Source: Rhodopirellula europaea 6C (GTDB lineage: Bacteria; Planctomycetota; Planctomycetia; Pirellulales; Pirellulaceae). Taken from it: 64,000 nucleotides of DNA. A program made the translations under genes and the position numbers. The DNA lies in assembly GCF_000338295.1 (NCBI RefSeq), contig NZ_ANMO01000097.1, forward strand, positions 174,650 to 238,649, read 5' to 3'. The notes beneath the pieces were generated by a model. It was not told the DNA's origin. It worked only from the letters and a program-made list of their open reading frames with translations, and did no database searches. Numbering within the stretch: the first letter of the stretch is position 1; each line of letters starts with the position of its first letter. Shown here piece after piece: positions 17,843-27,356 of this stretch.

Positions 17843-18334
17843 TCAGACGAGTTGTTTGTACATGACGTGTGCGTCGACGTACCCCAACTGCGGATGGTCA
17901 AACGCATCTGGAAGCGTTCCGGCGATATCAAACCCAAGTTTCTGCCATAGTCGAAGGGCGTTGGTGTTGGTCGCCACGACCAAATTGTATTGCATCGCGC
18001 GGTAACCTTCCGCGATGGCTTCCCGTTGTGAGTGCTGACACATCGCGGACGCGACACCAACTCCGCGTGCTGCGGGTGAAACGATGTACCCGCAGGTGCA
18101 CACGTGCGAACCTTGACCAGGCTGATTGGCTTTCAAGTAGTAGGTTCCAACAACCGAACCCGCACCATCCACTGCGAGGAAAGATTTCGCCGGATCCGAA
18201 ACCCAGATGTCGAACGCGTCATCCATCGTGATATCACTTGGATATGGGAAGGTATCCCCGGCACGAAACACTGGTTCGATCATCTCCCAGGTCTTTGGCC
18301 AATCGGCATCGAAAAGTTGGCGAATCTGCGGCAT
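17843..18334 (-). CDS. GNAT family N-acetyltransferase
   Basis: A 163-residue GNAT acyltransferase. The acetyl-CoA pyrophosphate loop is present as 'SPAARGVGVASAMCQHSQ' (R/Q-x-x-G-x-G/A pattern), and motif B appears as 'NTNALRLWQKLGFDIAGT'. Such enzymes acetylate amines on small molecules, antibiotics or proteins; no substrate is readable. I chose the internal ATG at 18334 (MPQIRQLF) because the first beta strand begins there; the frame stays open to 18415. It lies in a loose accessory stretch. Confidence 0.88.
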   Translation of the reverse strand: MPQIRQLFDADWPKTWEMIEPVFRAGDTFPYPSDITMDDAFDIWVSDPAKSFLAVDGAGSVVGTYYLKANQPGQGSHVCTCGYIVSPAARGVGVASAMCQHSQREAIAEGYRAMQYNLVVATNTNALRLWQKLGFDIAGTLPDAFDHPQLGYVDAHVMYKQLV

Positions 18335-18436
18335 GCGTGAAAAGGCTTTTCGTTGAGTAAACGTTGTGGCGAGCGAGTGACGCTTGGCTTTCCCGCGGGA
18401 AACATCGCTCGTCATCGAGCCACCATCTTATCACGT

Positions 18437-19018
18437 TCATTTGGCGTTCCGTCGAATCGCGGAACGGACTGAATACCGTTGCCAAACGAGGTGGATCGCG
18501 GTAGCCAAGGTCAGCAAAACAAACACGCCAACGAGTTGATAAACGGGGCCAAAGAGAAGGTTGAGCCCGCCTTGAGCATCGTCAGCAACAGTGCTGAAAG
18601 CATAAAATCCGAGCAAGCAGCAGCCAGCAAGAGCGACTGTGATCACGAGACGCGCGACCCAAAAACGGAGGCTCCGGCAGGCAAGCCAAATCAGCAGATA
18701 CGGTGCAGCGACCAGTCCACCAATGACCAAGACAAAGACTGACATGCCGCTGGTCAGCATGAACATCCAGCAAACGAAACTGATCGCTACGATCAGCGAC
18801 GCGACACCGAGAACGCCTCCAAACCGTCCTGGACTTCCGTCTCTGCCAGCCGCTCCGGAAAACGAGTTCGAGGAAGCGGTGTGATCTGGCGTTTCGTAGG
18901 GATTTGTATCGGGCAACGTTCGATCATTTTTGGCGGGTGTCAATTCAGACGTCTCTTCAGCTCTGAAGGCAGTCTTGCCCTGTTCGCAGAGACCGCCCAC
19001 GGAAGAGTGACGACACAC
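18437..19018 (-). CDS. Four-helix membrane protein with NPYETP N-terminal motif
   Basis: A membrane protein of up to 193 residues. The 'DTNPYETPDHTASSN' segment is the short Asn-Pro-Tyr motif that precedes membrane domains in many planctomycete proteins. It is followed by four hydrophobic helices (roughly residues 70-90, 92-112, 120-142, 155-178). The function is unknown. The true start may lie closer to the NPYETP motif than the ATG used here. Confidence 0.65.
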   Translation of the reverse strand: MCRHSSVGGLCEQGKTAFRAEETSELTPAKNDRTLPDTNPYETPDHTASSNSFSGAAGRDGSPGRFGGVLGVASLIVAISFVCWMFMLTSGMSVFVLVIGGLVAAPYLLIWLACRSLRFWVARLVITVALAGCCLLGFYAFSTVADDAQGGLNLLFGPVYQLVGVFVLLTLATAIHLVWQRYSVRSAIRRNAK

Positions 19019-19385
19019 AAAGAGATCACTCCTGCTTGAAGCGAAAATCGTAGCATCTCCAAGGTTGTGAGCTCGAGGATCTCGACCCTGCCCATTTGAA
19101 GCTCACCCTGCGCATCGGAAGATTGTAACGTCAGTTGAAATCGCGAGCCAAAAAGTCACGCATCACGTAGGTCGTGGGAATCGAAACCAACATTGAACAG
19201 AGAGTCCCGTTTCGAAATTCACGAACAAATATAGACAGGCAACGTTGCCGCGAGACGCGTTCAGCGGACGACGTTAAAGAACGACCAGGTTCGGCATTTG
19301 ACAATTGTGAGCGTACTTCGAGTTGCTGTCGTGAGACGAAAACTTCGTTACGCAACAATCGTCAGACGTTGGCTATTGCACACGG
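19019..19385. other. Intergenic stretch with no recognisable feature
   Basis: I see no protein-like frame, repeat or RNA here. Short open frames in it lack protein-like composition. Confidence 0.4.
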
Positions 19386-19913
19386 TCATCCGCCGATTTC
19401 TGGGGCGTGTTTGACGTACCGCAGCGCCTGCAACCCGTCGTATATCACGTCTCCATCTGACTGCATTCCAACCTTTTCTAGCACACGGATGGATGCGACG
19501 TTCTCTGGATGCACAAACCCAAAAATTTCGCGAAGAAGAAGAGTGTCGAAACCGAATTCAAGGCAGGCTTCGCAAGCTTCGGTTGCGAAGCCGTGACCCC
19601 AGTATTCAGGACGGAAGCGATATCCAAGGTCGACCGCGTCTATTTCGGGCAGGTACTTCAGACCGCAAAATCCAATGATTTCCCGTGTCTGTTTAAGAAC
19701 GCAGGCCCAACGTCCATAGCCCACTTCGTCAAAATCGGGATATTGCACGATTGCCTCTTTAGCTGCATCGAGCGATGGGAGTAGCGGTTCGCCAGTCAAA
19801 CGCATCACCTCCGGGTTGCTGTTGAGGGCAAAGAACTCAGGGGCGTCGTCAACGTTAAACGCACGGTGCTCGAGACGTGCTGTTTCGGGACCGGTTGTGT
19901 AGGGTTTCCTCAT
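19386..19913 (-). CDS. GNAT acetyltransferase, RimJ/RimL-like
   Basis: A 175-residue GNAT protein of the ribosomal-protein-serine/alanine N-acetyltransferase type. Diagnostic segments are 'LEHRAFNVDDAPEFFALNS' at the N-terminus, the strand-turn 'IIGFCGLKYLPEIDAVDLGY', the CoA loop 'RPEYWGHGFATEACEACLEF', and 'HPENVASIRVLEKVGMQ'. The ATG at 19913 is preferred to a more distant one because the first domain strand follows it. It may acetylate proteins or small molecules; no operon partner is apparent. Confidence 0.88.
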   Translation of the reverse strand: MRKPYTTGPETARLEHRAFNVDDAPEFFALNSNPEVMRLTGEPLLPSLDAAKEAIVQYPDFDEVGYGRWACVLKQTREIIGFCGLKYLPEIDAVDLGYRFRPEYWGHGFATEACEACLEFGFDTLLLREIFGFVHPENVASIRVLEKVGMQSDGDVIYDGLQALRYVKHAPEIGG

Positions 19914-20056
19914 CGATCTGGTATTCCTCGATCGCGAACCGGCGGACTTCTTTCCTGCGAATATCGAGGTTGACCGAGTCATCGCAGCTGAGCAACCACC
20001 CGCGAAATGCCTGTCCATGGCCAACTTAGTGCAATCCAAGGTTGTGTGCAGTTTGG

Positions 20057-20356
20057 CTACCTTGATTTGTCCGCAACGAAGAGCGTGAAAATATAGCTGC
20101 CGTCGTCCGAGCGAAATCCAACTGAAGAGGCAATGGCGTTCCCTTCAGATCCGGTCGCAGACGCTGTGTCGTGCGTGTCTCAGTATTGCCCACCTAGTTT
20201 CTAGTGTACCGCGGCTAGCATTCACGACGTCCTCCGATGCACCGGGGATTTCTCGAACGCGGCTTCGGGGCCAGTGACCGTGTAGATCGTATCGCAACAG
20301 CCGGATCCGCCAGTACTTTTGTAGGAATGTTGGGTCGCGTTCGGATGAAGACCTTG
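20057..20356 (-). pseudogene. Decayed gene remnant downstream of the DUF1772 gene
   Basis: The interval 20040-20373 has no intact gene. Minus-strand translation shows 'YKSTGGSGCCDTIYTVTGPE' continuing to a stop, and, in another frame, 'GSEGNAIASSVGFRSDDGSY' followed by 'IFTLFVADKSR' and a stop at 20057. Between them are several frame changes and stops. The blocks look coding but unlinked, as expected for an old pseudogene. No family recognised. Confidence 0.35.
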
Positions 20357-20373
20357 CTACCAGCAGTCGGCCT

Positions 20374-20865
20374 TTAAATTCTCAACAGCAATACATGCAG
20401 CGACAACGCGATTGCAATGGAAACGACCGTCCTGAAAACGTTCCATCGATTCCACTTGTCCTCGAACTCACCTCTTGCGGCCAAGAGTTCTTGGTCATTT
20501 TTCCGTTCGACGTCAATCGCTTGGATCTTGTTGTTCAGCGGGATGTTGATTCGAACAGTCGGGAGCTGGACGCCCAACAGGTAAACAACCGCAGCGGCAA
20601 TCAAGATCGATCGATTCGCACCATCAATCTGTGAGAAGCCGATGACCGCCGCAAAAACGATCGCGGCAACAGACCCAACCCAAACGAACATGAAGATTGG
20701 CTGGTTGTCTTGTATGACGCCATCGATGACTTGAAACGCGCGAATGAATGACCGGTCGTTAAGTCGACCGATTCCTGGCATCGCTACGACAGCAAACGCA
20801 AATAGAAACCCAGCAACGAGTGAGCACAAAAGGGTCGCGGATACCAAAACAATATGGAAAAACAT
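20374..20865 (-). CDS. DUF1772-like four-helix membrane protein
   Basis: A 163-residue membrane protein with four helices (about residues 5-28, 58-77, 85-100 and 145-161). The 'LVAGFLFAFAVVAMPGIGRL' opening and the N-x-W-N-x-x-R-T-type 'RWNVFRTVVS' near the end match the DUF1772 (anthrone-oxygenase-like) pattern. Many members have no proven enzymatic role. The start at 20865 places the first helix at the N-terminus. It is an isolated gene in the accessory stretch. Confidence 0.78.
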   Translation of the reverse strand: MFFHIVLVSATLLCSLVAGFLFAFAVVAMPGIGRLNDRSFIRAFQVIDGVIQDNQPIFMFVWVGSVAAIVFAAVIGFSQIDGANRSILIAAAVVYLLGVQLPTVRINIPLNNKIQAIDVERKNDQELLAARGEFEDKWNRWNVFRTVVSIAIALSLHVLLLRI

Positions 20866-20975
20866 TTACTCCAGCCCGGGCTGATGCATGAAAGCGATCG
20901 CGAGTGTTCGACGTCTCATTCTACATTCAACCACCAGCAATGTTTACGTGGCGAATCTTGTGCAAGTGATCATCA

Positions 20976-21420
20976 CTACAGGCATCGAGGTCTCGTCGTC
21001 GACGTTCGCGTTCGGTTCACCATGTACGCCCAGATCGCTGGTCCGAAATGGTTTTGAAGAACCGCGATGGCCCAGCCGATCAAAGGCCCGTAGAACGGAA
21101 CAGGCAACGCGAATTCGTAACCGTTTCCGATCAGATAGATCCCGATTGCATAGCCTATTGCCCGCAAAGACGTAGCAGCGAAGAATCGACCGCAATTGTG
21201 AGACTTTTGCGATCAATACCAATACGACCAGTGCCACGTTGGCAACGGCAAGTGGGGCAACGAGAACGGGTTCGCGAAGCAGCATGGCGGGAGCGTACCA
21301 AGCAATCCCAGGCAGCTCGCTCAGGTTTGTCCTTAGGTGTGTCGCGGAGAACAAAGCGACTGCCAAGATCGCTAGCACCAATCGTGATAGTAGCTCGATC
21401 AACAAACGACGTTTGTTCAT
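20976..21420 (-). pseudogene. Frameshifted membrane protein gene
   Basis: The minus strand reads 'MNKRRLLIELLSRLVLAILA' onward through 'VSQLRSIL', a protein with two or three helices, in one frame, then stops making sense. In the +1 frame from about 21190 it continues as 'AIGYAIGIYLIGNGYEF' and 'GPLIGWAIAVLQNHFGPAIW', ending at 20976. A one-base disruption near 21185-21195 separates the two halves of what would be a membrane protein of about 148 residues. Either a true frameshift mutation or a sequencing error. The family is unknown; the C-terminal half resembles small polytopic proteins of this phylum. Confidence 0.6.
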
Positions 21421-21609
21421 GGATCAACGTCTGGTGGGTTGCCAGTCGGGGAACGGACCACATCAGCGACCACCGCGTTTTTAGAACCCAATCGTGAACC
21501 ACTCAGGTTCAGCGTCCCGCATCACTGGGCGGGGCAAGCGGCCATCGTCTTCGCGATCGAATGGCCACGGTCGCTCCGGTGCACGCGAGGGTTTGCGGCC
21601 TTGTGCCGC

Positions 21610-22152
21610 TTATTTATCGTTAAAGACTTTGGTGCGGTTCTGTTCTGGGCCAGTGCGTTGGTTGTCAGAAGGTTCGAGTTTCTGACGCCGGTAGCCAGCG
21701 AGATAGAGACCGGATCCCTTCGGTGCTTTGAATTCCTTCGGAAAGGAAGCACCCGAGAGATCGTAGCAGACTCGCATCGCGTCTTTCCCTTTGATCTCGT
21801 AGACCGCGAGTATGATTCTTCCTTGATTAGGACCAGACGTACTCTTGATTGCCATCCGCATCGGGGTGACCGTTTCGTCGAGCATGTAAATCCCCTTGTC
21901 CGAGTGATCCTCGCCCGAGACGGTTACCTCATAGCTTTCGTCCGCGAGCGTGAGGGTGATCGCATCGAGGGCGGGTGGAGGCAAGAGTGTACCGCTCAGC
22001 ATTGCGCCTTTTGGTTTCCAGACTCCGTCATACTGAAAGTCCGCGACGCTGATTGCGGCGTCGGCTTTCGGCGGGATCTCTGTTGCCGGTTCATCAGCGG
22101 CGGAGAACGAGGCGAGTGCCAACACGAGCAAAGTCGGGATACATGTCTTCAT
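21610..22152 (-). CDS. TIGR03067-type exported planctomycete protein
   Basis: A 180-residue protein with a cleavable signal ('TLLVLALASFSAADEPA'). The mature part resembles the planctomycete-expanded TIGR03067 domain: 'FQYDGVWKPKGAMLSG', 'ITLTLADESYEVTVSGEDH', 'TPMRMAIKSTSGPNQGRIIL' and 'AVYEIKGKDAMRVCYDLSG'. These proteins form lipocalin-like barrels; no function is proven. I chose the ATG at 22152 over one at 22245 because of the signal peptide. Nearby genes give no functional hint. Confidence 0.87.
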   Translation of the reverse strand: MKTCIPTLLVLALASFSAADEPATEIPPKADAAISVADFQYDGVWKPKGAMLSGTLLPPPALDAITLTLADESYEVTVSGEDHSDKGIYMLDETVTPMRMAIKSTSGPNQGRIILAVYEIKGKDAMRVCYDLSGASFPKEFKAPKGSGLYLAGYRRQKLEPSDNQRTGPEQNRTKVFNDK

Positions 22153-22263
22153 GGTGGTGACTCTGCTGAGGAGTTTTTGGTGAACGTTGGCGGTCAAACG
22201 CTGGCGAATAGAAGCGAAGTACTCCAGACAATGTGAAGTCGTCACTCTTTGTGCGTCACTTTG

Positions 22264-22740
22264 TTACTCGACGTTTGTTGCATCAAGGATTTCCCCGTCT
22301 TCCTCGTCAATGATTCCATCGCCGTTGACGTCCTCATCAACGAGTCGATAGCCGCGGCGGAACGAACGCCGCTGTTTTAGATCTCCAGTATCGAGACGAA
22401 CATCGTACAGCAGCCACGCCCCCGTCGGCACGTTTAATTCAATCAGTTCGTGCTCCACCTCAGTAACGGGGCGCTGGCATCGCACCTGAATGAGATGAGG
22501 GAAACGCCCCAGAAGGCGAAGATGGTCATCGGTAAATCCACGGACCGGCAGCGAGACGTAATAGACGTCACGCGGCACGCGGACGGGCAGCGATGCACCG
22601 CATAACCCAGTGCCGTCAAACGGGTCGCGTCCTTGGATTTGTATTCCGGCTTTCTCGAACCTCTGAAGCAAATTTCTGTTGTCGGAGAGTTGAGGCGGGG
22701 CCCCAATCGAGATGGCGATCACCAGTGAAATGATTGACAT
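22264..22740 (-). CDS. Small exported protein with C-terminal EF-hand-like loop
   Basis: A 158-residue protein with a hydrophobic N-terminus ('IISLVIAISIGAPPQLS') that may be a short signal. Near the C-terminus 'DEDVNGDGIIDEEDGE' is a D-x-N-x-D-G-x-I-x-x-x-D calcium-binding loop. The middle includes 'LRLLGRFPHLIQVRC', which looks like a single leucine-rich segment. The start is immediately at the signal. No family recognised. Confidence 0.68.
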   Translation of the reverse strand: MSIISLVIAISIGAPPQLSDNRNLLQRFEKAGIQIQGRDPFDGTGLCGASLPVRVPRDVYYVSLPVRGFTDDHLRLLGRFPHLIQVRCQRPVTEVEHELIELNVPTGAWLLYDVRLDTGDLKQRRSFRRGYRLVDEDVNGDGIIDEEDGEILDATNVE

Positions 22741-23424
22741 CCACCAATCCTTTGCAGTTGTGCATTCGGGTAAATTTTGTGGTCACCGTCCGAGGTCAGG
22801 GGAGTTTAATATTTCAGATCCCGCTGCAATCCCTGCTCCGTGTGCAGCCAGGGTGGTCCGCCGATGATTTGGCAACCATTCGGTTCGGGAACAGCGTTTG
22901 ACCACCTTGAGTGCGCGGAGCACATCGACATCATTGAACCCGCGGTTCATTGTGGAAAGCAAACTTCAGGAATCGAAAGATCGCAGCTCGCCCCGACGCA
23001 TTGAATCCGCTACGGACGCATTCGTTCCCGATCATGCAGTCGCCTTTCATGCGGGTCAAGCGGATTAAATGATGTGTCCATCAGCATCGAGGTTCGGCGG
23101 GGTATCATTGAGGGGGAAACCGAAGCCACAAGCGAAGATTGGGCGGTCGGCGTGTGACTGCTGGAGGAAGTGGGGATTGGGTGGATTCTTTAGGAAGCAT
23201 CGGAAGTGAGCAAACTACTTTTTAGACGCGCGGTGATGAGCCGATCGCTGTTTGTTCCGTCTGCCTCGTTGAAACCGGTGCGAACGCACTTCGGTGAATA
23301 ATCCTCGGCCGCGCGAATGATTTGCTTTGAACAGCGGGCCTGCGTGGTTTCATTTGCGCGCTGGGTGCTTCACAATGACGTTTCCCGCCCCGCCCCTTCC
23401 GTCCATTTTTGTGGAGACCGTTTG
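22741..23424. other. 684-base intergenic region upstream of the PQQ-like gene
   Basis: No credible coding frame, tRNA or repeat is visible here. It divides the accessory stretch from the core stretch and would hold the promoter of the downstream PQQ-like gene. An upstream extension of that gene's frame, to 23317, is open but not protein-like. Confidence 0.4.
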
Positions 23425-24795
23425 ATGTCCCTGCCCCATTTTCTGGCATCGCTTTCGTTGGCCCATTTGAGCGCCGTGGTTGTTTGTTTGGGAATTCCGG
23501 TTGGCTCGACCGCAACGGTTGGAGCGGCGGAATCGTTTTCCGTCGATTCAAAGAACGCTGACGTGATTTGGCCGCAGTGGCGAGGTGGATCGCAACAGGG
23601 CGTTGCACCCGAAGGCGACTATCCGGTGGAGTGGTCGGAGGAAAAAGCGACTCGGTGCAAGATTCCAGGCAGCGGTGCGAGTACTCCCGTGATCGTGGGC
23701 AACCGCGCGTTTTTGACCAGTGGGATTGATGGTCAGAATCACTTGTTGGGCGTGGACATCGATTCGATGGAGATCGCTTTTCAAACGCCGCTGGGCGATG
23801 ACCGCGGCAACAAGCACCGCAAAGGCAGCGGAAGCAACCCGTCCGCTGTGACGGATGGCAAGAACGTGGTGGCTTATTTTCGCAGCGGTGATTTGGCGTG
23901 TTGTGATGTTGATGGAAAGCCACTCTGGCACACCAATTTGCAAGAACAGTTTGGCGAGGACACGCTTTGGTGGGATTTGGGATCTTCCCCGATGATCGTG
24001 GATAATTTGGTGGTCGTTGCGGTGATGCAAACCGGTCCCAGTTACATCGTCGCCATTGACATTGAATCGGGCGAAGTGGTTTGGAAAGACGACCGGATGG
24101 TTCCGGCGCCCGAAGAAGCGGCACAAAGTTATTCGACGCCTCTCGCGACAGAAGTCGATGGCAAGAAGGTCGTCGCCGTGTTGGGGGCTGATCACTTGAC
24201 GTTGACCGATGCCAAAACCGGCAAGCGGTTGGGAACGCTCGGTGGTTTTAATCCGGGTCAAGAGAAGTTCTTTCGTTCGATTGCGTCGCCGGTGATCACG
24301 GGCAACGTCATCGTTTGCCCTTACTCTCGGGGCGCGACATTGACCGGGGTGGACATGGCCAAGCTGATTGAGGCGGGAAGTGACAAGAACGCAGCCGATG
24401 ATGCAATCTTGTGGATGCGTGACGATGTGGGGTCTGATGTACCGACGCCTGCCGCTCGCGATGGCATCGTGTATTTGATCTCGGATGGCAAGCAGTCCAA
24501 AGGGAAGTTGTTGGCTCTGTCGGCAGAGACCGGTGAAACGCTTTGGGACTCTTCTTTGGAACGGACTCGATCGAGTTACAGCAGTTCGCCGTTGGTCATC
24601 GGTGACCGTCTCTACGTTACTGATGAGTCGGGAACGACTTCGGTGTTGGAGAACATCGGTGGTGACTCGGAGCCGAAATTGATCCACACCAACCAAGTCG
24701 ACGATGACGAGCAATTTACCGTTGCCAGCCCGGTACCGTTTGCCGACGGATTGTTGCTGCGGACGAAAAGCCATCTCTACAAGTTGACTCGTTGA
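23425..24795 (+). CDS. Exported PQQ-like beta-propeller protein
   Basis: A 456-residue protein with a signal peptide ('LSLAHLSAVVVCLGIPVGST', cleavage near 'VGAAES') and an eight-bladed PQQ-like propeller. Repeat signatures include 'WPQWRGGSQQG', 'VVAIDIESGEVVWKD'-like blades ('IVAIDIESGEVVWKD') and 'LLALSAETGETLWDSSL'. The 'W-P-Q-W-R-G' opening is shared with many exported planctomycete proteins; the catalytic residues of true quinoprotein dehydrogenases are not apparent. I used the ATG at 23425 where the signal begins. A second protein of the class lies at 53647-54939. Confidence 0.88.
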   Translation: MSLPHFLASLSLAHLSAVVVCLGIPVGSTATVGAAESFSVDSKNADVIWPQWRGGSQQGVAPEGDYPVEWSEEKATRCKIPGSGASTPVIVGNRAFLTSGIDGQNHLLGVDIDSMEIAFQTPLGDDRGNKHRKGSGSNPSAVTDGKNVVAYFRSGDLACCDVDGKPLWHTNLQEQFGEDTLWWDLGSSPMIVDNLVVVAVMQTGPSYIVAIDIESGEVVWKDDRMVPAPEEAAQSYSTPLATEVDGKKVVAVLGADHLTLTDAKTGKRLGTLGGFNPGQEKFFRSIASPVITGNVIVCPYSRGATLTGVDMAKLIEAGSDKNAADDAILWMRDDVGSDVPTPAARDGIVYLISDGKQSKGKLLALSAETGETLWDSSLERTRSSYSSSPLVIGDRLYVTDESGTTSVLENIGGDSEPKLIHTNQVDDDEQFTVASPVPFADGLLLRTKSHLYKLTR

Positions 24796-25334
24796 TCGAT
24801 TTGGCGAGCGTCATTGGGGCAGCGGCATTCGGCCGCTGTCGGTCGGATCGTCGAACGAAGTGATTTGGGTGGACGTAGGTAACAGGACGCTCAGCGAGCT
24901 TGAACGATTGCGACTGAAGTGTCTGGAAACAGGTTGTGTATCAGAACGTTCTGTTTGGGGTGGTTGACGGTCGGCGAATGTGACATAGCAGCCGCTGGTG
25001 GCTGCCAATGTGGCGCGGCGTCTCAAGCCGGTTCAATGACAACTTTTGGAATAACTGTCGCAGGCGGTCGAAATCGCCCTGCAAAAATCGGTTGGCTGGG
25101 CGAACCAGGCGGTTTGAGGGCTAGACTTCAGTTTCGCGAATTGGTTTGGAACAGCGGCATTCGCTGGTTTTTGCGAGAATTGGCCGGTGTTGGACGGAAT
25201 GCGACAGGCAGAGCGGCCGACTCGAGTCATCCGGTTAGGCAACGATCCGCCATCGCGGTACACTCCTTGCACTGGCGAGACGCAACTCGCCATCGCCAGT
25301 GCCAACGAACAGTGACTATTGAGGATAAAACGGT
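24796..25334. other. 539-base intergenic region upstream of ftsH
   Basis: No convincing gene. It holds two short inverted repeats, GCGGC-type near 24827-24845 after the PQQ-like gene and GCAGCC/GGCTGC near 24980-25000, and the ftsH ribosome site (GAGG about ten bases before the ATG). The rest is featureless. Confidence 0.4.
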
Positions 25335-27353
25335 ATGAAAAAGGATTCCGAATCGAACTCTTCGGACAAATCCAACAAGGAAGAGCTCTCGACGGGACGC
25401 CGTGGTGGCAATCCGATGATCATCGCTTTGGTGATCACCGTGCTGGCCGCGATGCTGTTTTTCAATCAGCCCGAGCCATCCTCTTTGATTTCGGCGAGCT
25501 TTTTCCGAAGTCAGCTTGAAAAGAACAACATCGAGTCGGTGGAAATCGGCGACATCGAGGTTTCGGGAACGTTCAAGACTCGTCCGCAGATGCCGGCCAG
25601 TGAATCGGCTGACGGCGACGAGAAACCGAAGGAATTGCTGAAGCGTTTTCGGTTCACGCGTCCCGCGGGAGCGGATTACGCCGTGCAATTGTCCGAAGAC
25701 CTCGAGAAGCGGAACATCAAGGATTGGAAATTCTCGCCGCCGGACAACACCGCTGCGATCTTGAATTTGTTGATCCTGGTTGGTTTGCCGCTGGCGATTT
25801 TCTTCTTTATCTTCATGATGATTCGCCGCACGCGAAATGACATGATGGGCGGCGGATTTTTGTCGGGGTTCAGCAAGAGTCCGGCGAAACGATTTGAAGC
25901 GACCGACAAAGTCATCACGTTCAACGATGTTGCTGGTTTGGAAGGCGTCAAAGCTGACCTTCAGGAGATCGTTGATTTCCTAAAGACGCCGGAGAAGTTT
26001 CAAAAGCTTGGCGGGCAAGTTCCCAAAGGCGTTTTGCTGAATGGTCCTCCGGGAACGGGGAAAACGTTGCTGGCTCGCGCCGTTGCGGGTGAGGCGGACG
26101 TGCCGTTTTTCAGCGTCAATGGTAGTGAATTCATCCAGATGTTTGTTGGCGTTGGTGCCAGCCGTGTGCGTGATTTGTTCAAGACGGCAAAGGAGCAGTC
26201 ACCATCGATCATCTTCATTGACGAAATCGATGCGGTCGGTCGTCAGCGTGGGGCTGGTTTGGGCGGCGGACACGATGAACGCGAACAGACGTTGAATCAG
26301 ATCCTCGGCGAGATGGACGGATTCGGTGGGGCTCAAGCGGTCATCGTGATCGCGGCGACGAACCGACCCGACGTGCTGGATCCGGCGCTGCTTCGTCCGG
26401 GACGTTTTGACCGTCACGTGACGGTTGGTCGTCCGACGATGAAGGGCCGCGAAGAGATCTTCAAAGTTCACGTTCGCGACGTGCCGCTGGGTGATGATGT
26501 TGATTTGCATCGCTTGGCAGCTGGCACCGTTGGACTGACGGGTGCTGACATTCGCAACATGGTCAACGAGGCGGCTCTTTGGGCGGCACGTGGCGACAAG
26601 AAAATCGTCGAGATGAGCGACTTCGATTACGCTCGCGACAAGATTTTGATGGGTGCGAAGCGTGAAGAGGTTTTGCTGGAAAGCGAGAAGGAAAAGACCG
26701 CTTATCACGAAGCCGGACACACGTTGACGGCTTGGCACTTGGAAGGTTCGCACATCGTTCACAAGGTCACGATCATTCCGCGCGGACGAGCGTTGGGTGT
26801 GACTCAGTATGTGCCGAATGAGGACCGATTGAGCATGAGCAAGCGAGAGCTTGAGCATCAATTGATCGTGTTGCTCGGTGGCCGTGCGGCGGAGAAGATC
26901 ATCTACACGGAGACTTGTGTGGGTGCGGAAAATGACTTGGAACGAGCGACCAGTATCGCGCGGCGAATGGTCACGCACTGGGGCATGAGTCCAAAGATTG
27001 GTCCGGTCAGTTACAAGACGAGCGACGAAGATCCGTTCTTGGGGCGCGAGATTCATCAACAACGTCAGTTCAGCGAACACACGCAAGAATTGATCGATGA
27101 AGAGGTGGCGCGAATCTTGATGGAAGCGGATCAGAAGGCTGAGCAACTGTTGCGAGAACATCGCGGTCAGTTGGAGACGATCACGCGTGAGTTGCTGGAT
27201 CGTGAAGAGCTGAACGAGGCTGAATTGACGGAACTGATTGGTCCTTCGATTCACAAACGTTTGGGCGACGAAGAGGGCAAGGTCGAACAGATCATGGCTC
27301 CCGAAGGGGCCGCCGAGCGGTCTTCGAACGCTTCCGCACGACGCGAAGACTGA
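25335..27353 (+). CDS. ftsH: ATP-dependent zinc metalloprotease FtsH
   Basis: A 672-residue membrane-bound AAA protease that degrades unneeded or damaged membrane and cytosolic proteins. After a short charged N-terminus come the first helix ('[16 protein letters not shown]') and a periplasmic domain, then the second helix ('[19 protein letters not shown]'). The AAA module has Walker A 'GPPGTGKT' at about residues 237-244, Walker B '[13 protein letters not shown]' near 292, and the second region of homology '[20 protein letters not shown]'. The protease domain has the zinc site HEAGH near residues 457-461. A GAGG site precedes the ATG. The rsgA gene begins three bases after its stop, so the pair is probably cotranscribed. 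Confidence 0.98.
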   Translation: MKKDSESNSSDKSNKEELSTGRRGGNPMIIALVITVLAAMLFFNQPEPSSLISASFFRSQLEKNNIESVEIGDIEVSGTFKTRPQMPASESADGDEKPKELLKRFRFTRPAGADYAVQLSEDLEKRNIKDWKFSPPDNTAAILNLLILVGLPLAIFFFIFMMIRRTRNDMMGGGFLSGFSKSPAKRFEATDKVITFNDVAGLEGVKADLQEIVDFLKTPEKFQKLGGQVPKGVLLNGPPGTGKTLLARAVAGEADVPFFSVNGSEFIQMFVGVGASRVRDLFKTAKEQSPSIIFIDEIDAVGRQRGAGLGGGHDEREQTLNQILGEMDGFGGAQAVIVIAATNRPDVLDPALLRPGRFDRHVTVGRPTMKGREEIFKVHVRDVPLGDDVDLHRLAAGTVGLTGADIRNMVNEAALWAARGDKKIVEMSDFDYARDKILMGAKREEVLLESEKEKTAYHEAGHTLTAWHLEGSHIVHKVTIIPRGRALGVTQYVPNEDRLSMSKRELEHQLIVLLGGRAAEKIIYTETCVGAENDLERATSIARRMVTHWGMSPKIGPVSYKTSDEDPFLGREIHQQRQFSEHTQELIDEEVARILMEADQKAEQLLREHRGQLETITRELLDREELNEAELTELIGPSIHKRLGDEEGKVEQIMAPEGAAERSSNASARRED

Positions 27354-27356
27354 CCC

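Noticed and set aside
22741..23424. Structured RNA such as RNase P or tmRNA in the gap
   Set aside because: None of the conserved core sequences of these RNAs were seen.
23548..24774. 408-codon open frame antisense to the PQQ-like gene
   Set aside because: The plus-strand gene has a signal peptide and propeller repeats, and the antisense translation is Arg/His-rich and shows no motif.
24919..25338. 139-codon frame upstream of ftsH
   Set aside because: Composition is not protein-like, and the ftsH ribosome site falls within its end.
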